A stretch of DNA of 64,000 nucleotides from Wenzhouxiangella limi (GCF_010499265.1 NZ_JAAGSC010000039.1:109559-173558), one strand, 5' to 3'; positions 9,514-18,762 are shown, numbered from the stretch's first letter. Translations and numbers: made by a program. Notes: generated from the letters alone by a model not told the origin.

Positions 9514-10419
9514 ATGGGCCGACGGCGAAAAAAAGTCGAGGAACACGGCAACCACGAGGGCTGGGCCATCCCCTATGGCGATCTGATCACCCTGCTGCTG
9601 GCTTTCTTCGTCGTGATGTACTCGGTCTCTTCGGTCAACGAAGGGGAGTACCGCGTGTTATCCGAGACCCTGCTGGCCGCGTTCCGGGGTGAGCCCCGGA
9701 CCCCCCAGCCGATCCGGATCGGCGATGAGCGCGCAGGCACGATCCGGGAGGATGTTGAGCTGGACCCGATCCCGCGCAGCCTGGTCGACCAGCCGCCGCT
9801 GGAGCGGCTTGAAGAGTCCGGCGACGGCGACGGCGAGGCCGTGGCGCTGGAAGAAGACCCCGGCGAGGAAACCCGCCGGATCGCCCTGGAAGATCGTGCC
9901 CGCGATATCGAGGCCGGGCTGCGGATCATGGCCGAAGAGGTCCGCCAGTCGCTGGGCGAGCTGATCGAGCTGGAAAACATCCGGGTGCGCGAAAGCCCGT
10001 TCTGGCTGGAGCTGGAGGTCGAAACCGATATCCTTTTTCCCAGCGGTTCGGCGACCGTCAGCGCCGCCGCCCGGCCGGTGCTCGAGCAGATCGCCGAGAT
10101 CCTGCAGCCGTTTCCGAACCCGGTTCGGGTCGAAGGCCATACCGACAACGTGCCGATTTCCACCGCGCTGTTTCCCTCCAACTGGGAGCTGTCTGCCGCG
10201 CGCGCGGCCAACGTCGTGCGCCTGTTCCAGGACGCCGGGATCGACGCGGAGCGGCTGGCGGCCATCGGCATGGGCGAGTACCGGCCGACAGCCGACAACG
10301 CCACGGCCGAGGGCCGCAATCTCAACCGGCGGGTGCTGATCGTGGTGCTGGCGGCCGACGCGCCGGAAGGACCGGACTCGCTGTATGGTCGCTATGACGA
10401 GACCGGGGAGAACGGATGA
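9514..10419 (+). CDS. motD: Flagellar stator protein MotD (MotB family, OmpA domain)
   Basis: This stator subunit anchors MotC to peptidoglycan. It has 301 residues: a short basic cytoplasmic N-terminus, one membrane helix with the essential aspartate (PYGDLITLLLAFFVVMYS), an acidic linker of roughly 100 residues rich in Glu and Asp, then an OmpA-like peptidoglycan-binding domain (VEGHTDNVPI, NWELSAARAANVV). GGGGA lies 7 bases before the ATG. The stop overlaps the parC start by four bases (ATGA). Confidence 0.94.
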   Translation: MGRRRKKVEEHGNHEGWAIPYGDLITLLLAFFVVMYSVSSVNEGEYRVLSETLLAAFRGEPRTPQPIRIGDERAGTIREDVELDPIPRSLVDQPPLERLEESGDGDGEAVALEEDPGEETRRIALEDRARDIEAGLRIMAEEVRQSLGELIELENIRVRESPFWLELEVETDILFPSGSATVSAAARPVLEQIAEILQPFPNPVRVEGHTDNVPISTALFPSNWELSAARAANVVRLFQDAGIDAERLAAIGMGEYRPTADNATAEGRNLNRRVLIVVLAADAPEGPDSLYGRYDETGENG

Positions 10420-11201
10420 AGACCTGGGTGGTGGCCAACCAGAAAGGCGGCGTGGGCAAGACCACCGTGGCCGTGACGCTGGGCGGCTGGCTGGTCGATA
10501 AGGGCAAGCGCGTGCTGCTTGTGGACATGGATCCGCAGTGTTCCCTGAGCGCTTATTTCGGCTTTGAACCCGATCGCATCGAGGCCAGCGTCTACGACCT
10601 GTTCACCCATCCCGATCGCGATCCGTCCGAAGTGGTCGTGGCGAGCAATATCGACGGCATCGACGTGCTGCCCGCCACGCCGGCGATGGCCACGCTGGAC
10701 CGCCAGCTGGGTCAGCGCCAGGGCCAGGGGCTGGTCCTGAGCCGGGCGCTGCGCCAGCTCGCCGAGGGCTACAGCCATGCCCTGGTCGACTGCTCGCCGA
10801 GCCTGGGCGTGCTCATGGTCAACGCCCTGGCGGCGGCCGACCGCGTGCTGGTCCCGACCCAGACCGAATACATGGCGCTCAAGGGCCTGGAGCGGATGTT
10901 GCGCACGCTGACCATGATCAATCGCTCGCGCTCGACCCGGCTGCCCTGCCTGATCATCCCGACCATGTTCGACCGGCGCACCCGCGCCTCGGTCGGCGCC
11001 CTGGAGGAGCTGCGCCAGCAGCACGGCGACGAGCTCTGGCGTGAAGTGATCCCGGTCGATACCCAGTTCCGCGAGGCCAGCCGAAACGGTCTGCCGCTGC
11101 CCCAGCACCTGCCGCAAAGTCGCGGCGCCCAGGCTTTTCGCCAGCTGCTGAGCGAGTTGCTGGCCGCTGAAGCCGCAGGGCATGACGAGGAGGCGGCATG
11201 A
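10416..11201 (+). CDS. parC: ParA-like ATPase ParC, polar localisation of the chemotaxis array
   Basis: This Soj/ParA-family ATPase of 261 residues has the deviant Walker A motif QKGGVGKTT near residues 10-18, a VDMDPQCSL Walker A' region and a VDCSPSLG Walker B region. No ParB or centromere-like partner is present, so it is not a chromosome partition gene. Its place between motD and a CheW-like gene matches ParC of Vibrio and its Pseudomonas equivalent, which place chemoreceptor arrays at the pole. It is coupled at both ends by ATGA overlaps. The localisation role is inferred from family and context. Confidence 0.87.
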   Translation: MKTWVVANQKGGVGKTTVAVTLGGWLVDKGKRVLLVDMDPQCSLSAYFGFEPDRIEASVYDLFTHPDRDPSEVVVASNIDGIDVLPATPAMATLDRQLGQRQGQGLVLSRALRQLAEGYSHALVDCSPSLGVLMVNALAAADRVLVPTQTEYMALKGLERMLRTLTMINRSRSTRLPCLIIPTMFDRRTRASVGALEELRQQHGDELWREVIPVDTQFREASRNGLPLPQHLPQSRGAQAFRQLLSELLAAEAAGHDEEAA

Positions 11202-11890
11202 GCGCAAAGACGCCTTCGCGCACGCACCAGGAAGCGCTGGCCGACTACCTCGACGAGCTGCTGCACGAGGACCCGGCGCCGACCGAATCGCCGCGCGAGG
11301 TCGCGGGTTCTGCGACCGCGCCGGAGCACGTGCCCGACCCGGTGGCATCGAAACTGCCGGAGGCCACGCGCTGGTCCGAACTCTCGGCCGTGCCGGAGCC
11401 CGAGCCCGAGCCCGAGCCCGAGCCGGAGCCGGAGCCGGGCGTGGCGCTTTCCTGCGGCCGGATTCTGCCCGACGACGAGCGCTACTACCGCTTTGTCGTC
11501 GGCGGACTCAACCTGGCCATTCCCGCCGTTCGGGTGAGCGCCGAGCTGGCGCCGGAGGGGACCTTCGCCGGCCCGCCCGACGCCCTGGTCCGCACCCTGA
11601 ACCCGCCCTCGGGCAGTCCGTTGCCGGTGGTCGATCTGGCCCGCCTGATGCTGCCGCCGTCGGCGCCGGCCCTGCAGCGGCCGCTGGCCGAGCGGGCGAC
11701 GATGCTGGTGGTGCTGGACGACGGGCAGTGGGCGGTGAGCGCCGAGGGCGCCGGGAGCCTGGAGACCCTGGACGTCGAGCAGGTCTGCTGGCGGGGTGAT
11801 CGAAGCGCGCGCGCCTGGCTGGCCGGCACCGTCGCCGAACGCCGTCTGGCCCTGCTGGATCTTGACGCGCTGGCGGGGATGTTGCCGTGA
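11198..11890 (+). CDS. parP: CheW-like array protein ParP
   Basis: The 230-residue product has a variable N-terminus that includes a run of alternating Glu-Pro (about residues 67-79) and a C-terminal divergent CheW-like domain (about 85-228). In Vibrio, ParP links ParC to the CheA linker and prevents array dissociation. The start is an ATGA overlap with parC. The Glu-Pro run is encoded by gag/ccc-type triplets and may vary in length between strains. An alternative reading is a plain divergent CheW; the adjacent ParC and the downstream true CheW favour ParP. Confidence 0.82.
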   Translation: MSAKTPSRTHQEALADYLDELLHEDPAPTESPREVAGSATAPEHVPDPVASKLPEATRWSELSAVPEPEPEPEPEPEPEPGVALSCGRILPDDERYYRFVVGGLNLAIPAVRVSAELAPEGTFAGPPDALVRTLNPPSGSPLPVVDLARLMLPPSAPALQRPLAERATMLVVLDDGQWAVSAEGAGSLETLDVEQVCWRGDRSARAWLAGTVAERRLALLDLDALAGMLP

Positions 11891-11923
11891 CCGCGCGATT
11901 CGACCGCGCGATGGCGCCCCGGC

Positions 11924-11939
11924 TGGCCTGCATTTTGCT
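11924..11939 (+). promoter_or_regulatory. Putative sigma-54 promoter of cheW
   Basis: TGGCCTGCATTTTGCT in the 88-bp gap between parP and cheW has the GG and GC of the -24/-12 consensus in exact register and the same TGGCCTG variant as the flhA site. Initiation would fall near 11951, 28 bases before the cheW start. Confidence 0.45.
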
Positions 11940-11978
11940 GGATCATCCAGCCAGAAGCGGATGCGAAGGAATACCGGC

Positions 11979-12461
11979 ATGAGCGCGGTGATCGATACAG
12001 CACTGGAGGACAAGAACACCGGCCCCCGTGAGGAGTGGCTGCAGTTTCTGCTCGACGAGCAGTCCTATGGTCTCAACGTTCTGCAGATCCAGGAAATCCT
12101 GTACGGTGGCCTGATCGAGCCCGTGCCCGGATCGCCGCCGCACGTGCTGGGTGTGATCAACCTGCGTGGCAGCATTGTCACCGTGGTCGATACCCGGATG
12201 CGCCTGGGGCTCGCCTCCAGGGAGCCGGGTGAGTCGGAATGGATCGTGGTGCTGGACGTTCTGGGAGAGACGGTGGGCCTGATGGTCGATGAAGTGCTGG
12301 AGGTCCATATCTTCAATCCCGAAGAAGTGGAGAAGATGGGCGGAGCCGACCTGGTGGGCCACGAGGCCCACGTCAGCGGCGTGATCGAACTCGATTCGAT
12401 CGGCATGCTGATCCTGCTGGACGCGGCCAGCGTGTCGGGGCTGAGACGGGAGGATGCGTGA
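11979..12461 (+). CDS. cheW: Chemotaxis coupling protein CheW
   Basis: CheW couples receptors to CheA in the array. The 160-residue, single-domain protein has typical CheW features: FLLDEQSYGLNVLQIQEIL, the VINLRGSIVTVVDTRMRLGL core, and a hydrophobic C-terminal strand. The frame is open further upstream to 11796, but ATG 11979 has AAGGA just before it and matches the normal length. The stop overlaps the next small gene. Confidence 0.95.
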   Translation: MSAVIDTALEDKNTGPREEWLQFLLDEQSYGLNVLQIQEILYGGLIEPVPGSPPHVLGVINLRGSIVTVVDTRMRLGLASREPGESEWIVVLDVLGETVGLMVDEVLEVHIFNPEEVEKMGGADLVGHEAHVSGVIELDSIGMLILLDAASVSGLRREDA

Positions 12462-12655
12462 TGCTTCATGCCCAGATCGATCACATCAACCCACTCCAGC
12501 CGGTGCCGTCTGGGCCGGGAGTGCGAAAGAAGAAACGCAAGAAGGTGCCGGCCAGGGATGAACGCGCCCCGAAGCGCAGGGATAAAGGCGATCGCGACGA
12601 GCCCAGGCCGCCGCCGGATGACGACGAAGCGCCCATCATTGACGAGTACGCATGA
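12458..12655 (+). CDS. Small basic/acidic hypothetical protein after cheW
   Basis: The 65-residue product is not recognised. It has a short hydrophobic N-terminus (HAQIDHINPLQPV), a central Lys/Arg-rich stretch (RKKKRKKVPARDERAPKRR), an acidic proline-rich part and the C-terminus IIDEYA. The start is GTG 12458 overlapping the cheW stop, or ATG 12461. It appears translationally coupled to cheW and is followed by another overlapping tiny frame. Small highly charged proteins often sit next to cheW in flagellar clusters of related bacteria, but I cannot assign a function. Codon use and tight packing suggest it is real. Confidence 0.6.
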   Translation: MMLHAQIDHINPLQPVPSGPGVRKKKRKKVPARDERAPKRRDKGDRDEPRPPPDDDEAPIIDEYA

Positions 12656-12723
12656 TGAACATGGCTGAGGAACGACTCAAGCCTTTTGCCGCCAGGCCGC
12701 TACTGCAGGCAAGGGGAGGGTGA
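12652..12723 (+). CDS. Possible 23-residue coupling peptide between two cheW-cluster genes
   Basis: An ATG at 12652 overlaps the preceding stop (ATGA). The frame encodes MMNMAEERLKPFAARP and ends in TGA directly abutting the next ATG (TGAATG at 12721-12726). AAGGGGAGGG just before the stop serves as the ribosome site of the next gene. It may be a translated spacer that carries ribosomes from one gene to the next, or chance. Confidence 0.3.
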   Translation: MMNMAEERLKPFAARPLLQARGG

Positions 12724-13233
12724 ATGTCTGAGAACGATCATCCGCCCGATCCGGCGACGAGACTGAATACCAAGATCCTGACCTTCGAGGTCCAGGCCGA
12801 GGATTACGGGATCGATATCAACCAGGTGCGCGAGATTCGCGGCTGGAGCGCTGTCCGGTCGGTGCCGGGAGCGGCCGATTTCGTGCTCGGTATCCTGCGC
12901 CTGCGCGGTGCGGTGATCCCGATCGTCGATCTGCGCCGGCGCCTGGGGCTGGGCGAGAGCGTGTGCGACCAGCGCACCGTGGTCATCATCGTTGCCCTGG
13001 GGCACGGCCAGATGGTCAACAACGTGGGCCTGGTGGTCGACAGCGTTTCGGACGTGGTGGATCTGGCCCAGGGTCGGCTGCTGGCTTCGCCGGAACTCGG
13101 AACGCCGGCACAAAAGGCGTTGGTGAGAGAGGTGGCGCTGCTCGATGAGCGCATGTACCTGTTGATCGACCTGGAGCGGATTTTCGACCAGAAGGAACTG
13201 GCCGCCCTGGAAACCGTGGTGGCACCGGGCTGA
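12724..13233 (+). CDS. CheW-domain coupling protein (second copy in the first block)
   Basis: This 169-residue CheW-family protein has the core [20 protein letters not shown], then [20 protein letters not shown] and [11 protein letters not shown]. It directly precedes a chemoreceptor with cheR-cheD-cheB, so it may couple that receptor to CheA. The strong site AAGGGGAGGG lies just upstream. It is distinct from the CheW at 11979 and from the one at 21739. Confidence 0.9.
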   Translation: MSENDHPPDPATRLNTKILTFEVQAEDYGIDINQVREIRGWSAVRSVPGAADFVLGILRLRGAVIPIVDLRRRLGLGESVCDQRTVVIIVALGHGQMVNNVGLVVDSVSDVVDLAQGRLLASPELGTPAQKALVREVALLDERMYLLIDLERIFDQKELAALETVVAPG

Positions 13234-13268
13234 CCGGCCCGGCAATCAGAAAAAAGAGGCAACCGATC

Positions 13269-14963
13269 ATGTTTGCGAAAATGAACCCGAGTCAGATGAG
13301 CGTGCGCCAGAAGCTGGTGGTCGTCGGTATTCTGCTGGCCCTGCTGGTCCTCGGCGGGCTGGGGCTGGGCCTGACCAGCGTGTGGTCGTCCAACCGCAGC
13401 ATGGATTTGCTGCACGAAAACGAGATGGCCGGGGTGGTGAGCATGCTCGAGGCGCGCGATATCGCCTTTTCGACCTTCGCGGCCGTGCAGTCTTCGCTGG
13501 CCTCGCGCAGCGCATCAATCGCCCAGGAAAACGAAGCGGCGGTGCAGCGCGATCTGGCCCGCCTGAGCCAGATTTTCCAGGAAACCGGGCAGCGGGCCGA
13601 GTCGGAGCGGGCGCGCGGCCTGATGGAGCAGATCGTTGCCGCCCGCGCCGATTTTGCCGGCGTGGCGAGCGAGGCGATCGAGAGCATGGCCGCGGCCGAA
13701 TATGATCGCGCCCGCTTTTTGGTTGAAACGCGCCTGGAGCCGGCCATAACGCCGCTGATGGCGCTGACCAGCGACTACGCCGAGTATCTGAGCGAACGCG
13801 CCCGCGAACGCCATGAAGGCGCGGTTCTGATCGGACAGATCGTGCTGGCGGTTTCGGTTGTGGCAGTGATCCTGCTGATTGTGGCCGTGGTCGCCATGGT
13901 GCGCTCGCTCAGCGAGAGCATCCGCCAGTCGGTGCACTCGGCGGTGGAAGTGGCTGACCGGATCGCCTCCGGCGAACTCGGTCACGAGATCGGCGTGGAC
14001 AACGACAACGAACTGGGCGAACTACTGGGCCGGCTCGCCGAGATGGATCGCCGGATTGCAGAGATCGTCAGCGAGATTCTCGAGGCCTCGATGTCGGTGC
14101 GCAATGCCGCCGGCGAGATTTCGCAGGGCAACGAGGATCTGGCCCAGCGCACCCAGCAGCAGGCCTCGTCGCTGGAAGAAACCGCCTCGACCATGGAGCA
14201 GATGACCGCCTCGGTCAAGCAGAATGCCGACAACGCCAGCCAGGCCAACCAGCTGGCCAAAGGCGCGCGCGGCAAGGCTGAGACCGGGGGCGACGTGGTT
14301 CGCCGCACGATCGAGGCCATGCAGGGCATCAGCGACAGCAGCGAGCAGATTTCGGCCATTATCGGCACCATCGACGAGATCGCCTTTCAGACCAACCTGC
14401 TGGCGCTCAACGCCGCGGTCGAGGCGGCCCGTGCCGGCGAGCAGGGGCGCGGCTTCTCGGTGGTTGCCGCCGAAGTCCGCAGCCTGGCCCAGCGCAGCGC
14501 GGCAGCAGCCAAGGAAATCAAGGGCCTGATCACCGACAGCGTGCACCGGGTCGAGACCGGAAGCGAGCTGGTCGACGAGTCGGGCAAGACGCTCGAAGAG
14601 ATCGTGGCCAGCGTGAAACAGGTGGCTGAAATCGTCGCTGAAATCTCGGCGGCCAGCTACGAGCAGTCGGCTGGCATCGAAGAGGTCAACCGGGCCGTGT
14701 CGCAGATGGACGAGGTCACCCAGCGCAACGCCGCGCTGGTCGAGGAGGCGGCGGCCGCCAGCCGCGCGCTGGAGGAGCAGGCCCTGCAGATGACCGAAAA
14801 GATTTCCTACTTCCGCATCCAGGGCGGTGTCTCGGCCGCGTCAAGCCCGGCGCCGAGAACCTCGGGTGCGTCGCGGTCGGCTTCCGCCCCGGCCGGCGAG
14901 TCCCGCAACAAGCCGGCCGCGGCTCCGGCCGATGAGTCCGAGGCGGTCTGGGAAGAGTTCTGA
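13269..14963 (+). CDS. Methyl-accepting chemotaxis protein with C-terminal CheR/CheB tether
   Basis: This inner-membrane chemoreceptor of 564 residues has TM1 near 16-38, a periplasmic four-helix-type ligand domain (about 40-185), TM2 near 190-213, HAMP, and a signalling hairpin with the conserved tip [20 protein letters not shown]. The polypeptide ends in VWEEF, which fits the x-W-x-x-F pentapeptide that tethers CheR and CheB (NWETF in E. coli Tar/Tsr). cheR, cheD and cheB follow immediately. The N-terminal architecture (Tar-like four-helix bundle) gives no ligand. AAGAGG lies before the start. Confidence 0.93.
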   Translation: MFAKMNPSQMSVRQKLVVVGILLALLVLGGLGLGLTSVWSSNRSMDLLHENEMAGVVSMLEARDIAFSTFAAVQSSLASRSASIAQENEAAVQRDLARLSQIFQETGQRAESERARGLMEQIVAARADFAGVASEAIESMAAAEYDRARFLVETRLEPAITPLMALTSDYAEYLSERARERHEGAVLIGQIVLAVSVVAVILLIVAVVAMVRSLSESIRQSVHSAVEVADRIASGELGHEIGVDNDNELGELLGRLAEMDRRIAEIVSEILEASMSVRNAAGEISQGNEDLAQRTQQQASSLEETASTMEQMTASVKQNADNASQANQLAKGARGKAETGGDVVRRTIEAMQGISDSSEQISAIIGTIDEIAFQTNLLALNAAVEAARAGEQGRGFSVVAAEVRSLAQRSAAAAKEIKGLITDSVHRVETGSELVDESGKTLEEIVASVKQVAEIVAEISAASYEQSAGIEEVNRAVSQMDEVTQRNAALVEEAAAASRALEEQALQMTEKISYFRIQGGVSAASSPAPRTSGASRSASAPAGESRNKPAAAPADESEAVWEEF

Positions 14964-14982
14964 GCCCCCGGGGGCGTCGCTG

Positions 14983-15807
14983 ATGGCCGGGCGAGAGACG
15001 CTCACGCCCGCGGAGTTCGATTTCATCCGCGGGCTGATCCGCGACTATGCCGGTATCGTCATCGGCGAAAACAAGCGCTCCATGGTCCAGGGCCGGATCA
15101 CCCGGCGCATGCGCGAGCTGGGGATCCGCGATGTCGGCGAGTACCTGGACTACATCCGCACCGCGCCCGAGATCGAGCGCGATGGCCTGGCCTCGGCGCT
15201 GACCACCAACGTCACCGCCTTTTTTCGCGAAATCCACCACTTCGAGTATCTGACCACCCAGTTCCTGCCGAGCCTGCGGGGGCGCGGCCTGCGGCGGATC
15301 CGGGCCTGGTCGGCCGGCTGCTCCAGTGGCGAGGAGGCCTACTCGATCGCCATTACCCTGATGGAAGGCCTGGGCGATGAGAAGGGCTGGGATATCGGCG
15401 TCCTGGCCACCGACCTGGATTTCAACATGATCCGCTTTGCCCGCGAGGGGGTGTATCCGCTCGAGCGGGTGGGGCGGCTGCCGCCGGAGCAGCTCAAGCG
15501 CTGGTTCCTGCGCGGCGGCGGCAGCCAGGACGGCCGGGTGATGGTGCGTCCCGAACTCAAGCGCATCGTGCGCGTGATGCCGTTGAATCTTCTGGAGGAA
15601 TGGCCGATGAGCGGGCCGTTCGACGTGATATTCTGCCGGAACGTGTTCATTTACTTCGATCGCGACGTCAAGGCCCGCATCGTCGACCGCTACGCCGAAC
15701 TGCTGCCGGTTGGGGGGTTGCTGTTTATCGGACATTCCGAGAGCCTGCATGGGTTGACCGACCGTTTCGAGCTGATCGGCGGCACGATCTACAGGAAAAA
15801 GCAATGA
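14983..15807 (+). CDS. cheR: Chemoreceptor glutamate methyltransferase CheR (copy 1)
   Basis: CheR uses S-adenosylmethionine to methylate receptor glutamates. The 274-residue protein has an N-terminal all-alpha domain (TPAEFDFIRGLIRDYAGI), the SAM-binding region (RAWSAGCSSGEEAYSIA), and FDVIFCRNVFIYFD. The frame is open upstream inside the receptor gene; ATG 14983 is preceded by GGGGGCG and gives a normal length. It lies 19 bp after a receptor with a VWEEF tether, and its stop overlaps cheD. Confidence 0.94.
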   Translation: MAGRETLTPAEFDFIRGLIRDYAGIVIGENKRSMVQGRITRRMRELGIRDVGEYLDYIRTAPEIERDGLASALTTNVTAFFREIHHFEYLTTQFLPSLRGRGLRRIRAWSAGCSSGEEAYSIAITLMEGLGDEKGWDIGVLATDLDFNMIRFAREGVYPLERVGRLPPEQLKRWFLRGGGSQDGRVMVRPELKRIVRVMPLNLLEEWPMSGPFDVIFCRNVFIYFDRDVKARIVDRYAELLPVGGLLFIGHSESLHGLTDRFELIGGTIYRKKQ

Positions 15808-16397
15808 CCAAGGGGCCGGGAGAACAGTGGCTGCGGGTCGGCGAAACCAGTGATTTCGTCGATGCCGTCAGCGGCGAGGCGCTGACCCGCGTCCTGCTGG
15901 GCGGCGGTTATATCTCGGCCCAACCCAGGCGCTTGCTGACCCTGCTCGGTTCGTGCGTGGCGGTGTGCCTGTTCGACCCGGTCAGCGGCGTGGGCGGAAT
16001 GAATCATTTCATGCTGCCGCGCGGCAATGAACGCTCGCCGCCGCCCGATGATGTGCGTTTTGGTGATGATGCGCTGCCCTGGATCCTGCACGGCGTCCTG
16101 CGGCTGGGTGCCCGTCAGGATCGCCTGCGGGCCAAGCTGTTCGGCGGGGCCAGCGCCATGGGTCCGGCCAATCGAGTCGGCTGGGATAACATCGAATTCG
16201 CCCGCGCTTACCTGGAAGGCCAGGCGATCGCGATCGTTGCCGAGGAAGTCGGCAAGCGCGTTTCGCGCCAGGTGCGCTTCGATACCCACACCGGGCGCGC
16301 GTTCGTTCGCTACGTCGATTCCGGGGATGGTCAGGTCATGCTCAAGAGCGAGCGGGCCGCAATGGCGCAGGCGGGCGCCGCTTTGCCGCAGGTTTGA
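15804..16397 (+). CDS. cheD: Chemoreceptor glutamine deamidase CheD (copy 1)
   Basis: CheD deamidates receptor glutamines and can bind CheC/CheY in some species. The catalytic cysteine is in [12 protein letters not shown] and the histidine in GGMNHFMLP. The product is 197 residues. ATG 15804 overlaps the cheR stop (ATGA). cheB follows after 13 bp, giving a cheR-cheD-cheB unit that recurs at 22443-24924. Confidence 0.93.
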   Translation: MTKGPGEQWLRVGETSDFVDAVSGEALTRVLLGGGYISAQPRRLLTLLGSCVAVCLFDPVSGVGGMNHFMLPRGNERSPPPDDVRFGDDALPWILHGVLRLGARQDRLRAKLFGGASAMGPANRVGWDNIEFARAYLEGQAIAIVAEEVGKRVSRQVRFDTHTGRAFVRYVDSGDGQVMLKSERAAMAQAGAALPQV

Positions 16398-16410
16398 GGG
16401 AGGGTTCACC

Positions 16411-17442
16411 ATGATTCGTGTTCTGATCGTCGATGATTCCGCGCTGGTTCGCACCATCCTGACGAAGGTGCTCGACAGCGATCCGGACATCGAGGTGGTG
16501 GGCACCGCCCCGGATCCGTTTGTCGCCCGCGACAAGATCAAGCTGCTCAATCCGGACGTCATCACGCTGGATATCGAAATGCCGCGCATGGACGGCATCA
16601 CGTTTTTAAAAAACCTGATGCGGCTGCGGCCGATGCCGGTGGTGATGGTCTCGACCCTGACCCAGCACGGCGCCGATGCCACGCTGAAAGCCCTGGGCCT
16701 GGGCGCGGTGGACTACGTCGGCAAACCACAGGCCGATATTGGCGAGAAGCTGGGTGAATACGCCCAGGAACTGATCGAGAAGGTCAAGTCGGCGGCGAGC
16801 TCGAAACCCAGAACATTGCGCGCGGCACCGCCGCCGCGCATCGAGCGTTTCACCGCATCGAGCCGGCGGCTGGTGGTCATGGGGGCCTCGACCGGGGGCA
16901 CCCAGGCGGTGCGCGAGATCCTGGAGGTGCTGCCGGCGACCGCACCGCCGATCGTGATCGCCCAGCACATCCCGGCCTCGTTCAGCCAGCCGTTTGCCGA
17001 GCGTCTTGATCAGAATTCGGCCATGACGGTGTGCGAAGCCGAAGACGGGATGCGCATCCAGCCCGGGCACGCCTACATCGCGCCCGGCGATCGCCATCTC
17101 GGCGTGGGTCGATCGGGGCTGGAGTGGGTTTGCCAGGTCCATGACGGCAAGCGCGTCAATCGCCACCGCCCGAGCGTGGACGTATTGTTCCTGACCGCGG
17201 CCCGTCACGTCGGCAAGAACGCCATCGGCGTGTTGTTGACCGGCATGGGAGACGACGGTGCGCGCGGCCTGAAGGCCCTGCACGACGCCGGCGCCGAAAC
17301 CCTGGTCCAGGATGAGGCCACCAGCGTGGTCTGGGGGATGCCGGGCGCAGCGGTGCGTCTGGGCGCCAGCGACCAGGTGCTGGCGCTGGGCGATATTCCG
17401 CAGGCCTTGCTGGCGCTGGCGGCGTCGGAAAGCACGGCCTGA
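16411..17442 (+). CDS. cheB: Chemoreceptor methylesterase CheB (copy 1)
   Basis: This receiver-controlled methylesterase/deamidase reverses CheR methylation. The receiver has DD at 8-9 and phospho-acceptor Asp54 in [11 protein letters not shown]. The esterase domain has the serine in [11 protein letters not shown], a histidine in AQHIPASF and the late aspartate in [12 protein letters not shown]. It has 343 residues, with GGGAGGG upstream of the ATG. It is followed by the sigma-54-like promoter of the second block. Confidence 0.95.
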   Translation: MIRVLIVDDSALVRTILTKVLDSDPDIEVVGTAPDPFVARDKIKLLNPDVITLDIEMPRMDGITFLKNLMRLRPMPVVMVSTLTQHGADATLKALGLGAVDYVGKPQADIGEKLGEYAQELIEKVKSAASSKPRTLRAAPPPRIERFTASSRRLVVMGASTGGTQAVREILEVLPATAPPIVIAQHIPASFSQPFAERLDQNSAMTVCEAEDGMRIQPGHAYIAPGDRHLGVGRSGLEWVCQVHDGKRVNRHRPSVDVLFLTAARHVGKNAIGVLLTGMGDDGARGLKALHDAGAETLVQDEATSVVWGMPGAAVRLGASDQVLALGDIPQALLALAASESTA

Positions 17443-17448
17443 TGGCGC

Positions 17449-17464
17449 TGGCACCGGCCTTGCA
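17449..17464 (+). promoter_or_regulatory. Near-consensus sigma-54 promoter opening the second chemotaxis block
   Basis: TGGCACCGGCCTTGCA matches the -24/-12 consensus TGGCACRNNNNTTGCW at every fixed position except the purine at base seven. It lies in the 94-bp gap after cheB, with predicted initiation near 17476 and the next gene start at 17537. It is the best such site in the window. Confidence 0.65.
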
Positions 17465-17536
17465 GTTCCCCGGCCCGATACAGCAAACTCCGAGGATTAC
17501 GTTATGATGTCGAGTAGAAAGGAGGGTCTGGAATTG

Positions 17537-18715
17537 ATGCAGGCCAGGGACACCGGTTCAACGAGGGAGTCGGCGGGCAGCGCCCGCAGCATGACGCTGG
17601 CGATCTTTGCCCCGGCGATGCTCGCGGTGGCCGGGATCGGGGGGCTGATCGGCCTGAACGCGACCTCGGCCACGCTCGGGGCGATTGTGCTCGCCGCAGC
17701 GGCCCTCAGCGCCTGGTGGATGCATCACCAGCAGGCAGAACAGGCGCGCGCTGCAGCCGCGGCGGCCGAGGCAGCGGCGCCGGACGGGGCGCTGGAGCAG
17801 CTGGTCGGTGAGTCGCTGCCGATCTGGTCGCGGCATATCGATCACTCCAACCGCTACGTCGAGGAGTCGGTCTCGGGGCTGATGCAGCAGTTCAGCTACC
17901 TGATCGACAGCCTCAACCAGTCGGTGTCGGCCTCCTCGGAGACCGACGGCAGCGACCACGTCATCGGCACCCTCAACAGCAGCCAGACCGACCTGTCCGA
18001 CGCGGTCAATGCCCTGCGCCAGACCCAGCAGTCGCGCCAGCAGATGCTCGAAGAGCTGCGCCAGCTCAAGACCTTCACCACCGAACTTCAGGACATGGCG
18101 ACAGAAGTCGTCTCGATCGCCGATCACACCAACCTGCTGGCGCTCAACGCCGGCATAGAGTCGGCGCGCGCGGGTGAGGCCGGCAAGGGATTCTCGGTCG
18201 TGGCGACCGAGATTCGCGGGTTGTCCTCGCGCTCGCGCGAAACCGCGACGCAAATGACCGAAAAAGTGACCTCGATCAAAAAGTCCATCGAGTCAACGGT
18301 AGATACTGCAGAACAGGCCCTGAGTCGGTCCAGCGAGCAGCTGGCCGAGACCGAGCAGAGCATCGATCACGTGATTACCAAGTCACGGGAAGTGATCGGG
18401 CAGCTTCAGCAGTCTTCCACCAACCTGCGTGAAGATGCCGAAGGCGTTCGCCGGGTGATCGAGCAGCTGATCGTGGAGCTGCAGTTCCAGGATCGGGTCA
18501 GCCAGATCCTGACCCAGGTCAGCCACAACCTGCGCGAGCTCGAGCAGGAGATCAGCGAAGCCAAGGATGCCGACGGTCGCATCCACAAGCTGGGTTTCGA
18601 CGCCGACGCCTGGCTGGCCAAGATGCAGGCCAGTTACACCATGCTCGACCAGCATCGAACGCACAAGGGCGAGGAACACCAGGCCGAGCAGGATTCGGAA
18701 ATCGAGTTCTTCTAG
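17537..18715 (+). CDS. Receptor-like signalling protein with no periplasmic domain and a CheZ-like motif
   Basis: The product is 392 residues. Two hydrophobic segments (about 19-41 and 44-62) are joined by a very short turn, so there is no sensory periplasmic domain. A coiled coil and a short receptor signalling hairpin follow, with the tip [20 protein letters not shown] (about 196-215). Near the C-terminus lies [11 protein letters not shown] (314-324), which has the same D-x3-Q spacing as the CheZ catalytic helix FQDLSGQ. ATG 17537 is preceded by AAAGGAGGG; upstream in-frame ATGs at 17504 and 17507 are possible. It is the first gene of the second block and may detect internal signals or act through CheA2. 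Confidence 0.85.
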   Translation: MQARDTGSTRESAGSARSMTLAIFAPAMLAVAGIGGLIGLNATSATLGAIVLAAAALSAWWMHHQQAEQARAAAAAAEAAAPDGALEQLVGESLPIWSRHIDHSNRYVEESVSGLMQQFSYLIDSLNQSVSASSETDGSDHVIGTLNSSQTDLSDAVNALRQTQQSRQQMLEELRQLKTFTTELQDMATEVVSIADHTNLLALNAGIESARAGEAGKGFSVVATEIRGLSSRSRETATQMTEKVTSIKKSIESTVDTAEQALSRSSEQLAETEQSIDHVITKSREVIGQLQQSSTNLREDAEGVRRVIEQLIVELQFQDRVSQILTQVSHNLRELEQEISEAKDADGRIHKLGFDADAWLAKMQASYTMLDQHRTHKGEEHQAEQDSEIEFF

Positions 18716-18762
18716 GTAACTCTGAAATTGGGCAACACTGAAATACAGCAGGAGACAGCGCC

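Noticed and set aside
10416-11201. Chromosome partition protein ParA/Soj
   Set aside because: No parB or parS-like site accompanies it, and its overlaps with motD and a CheW-like gene place it in the chemotaxis ParC group.
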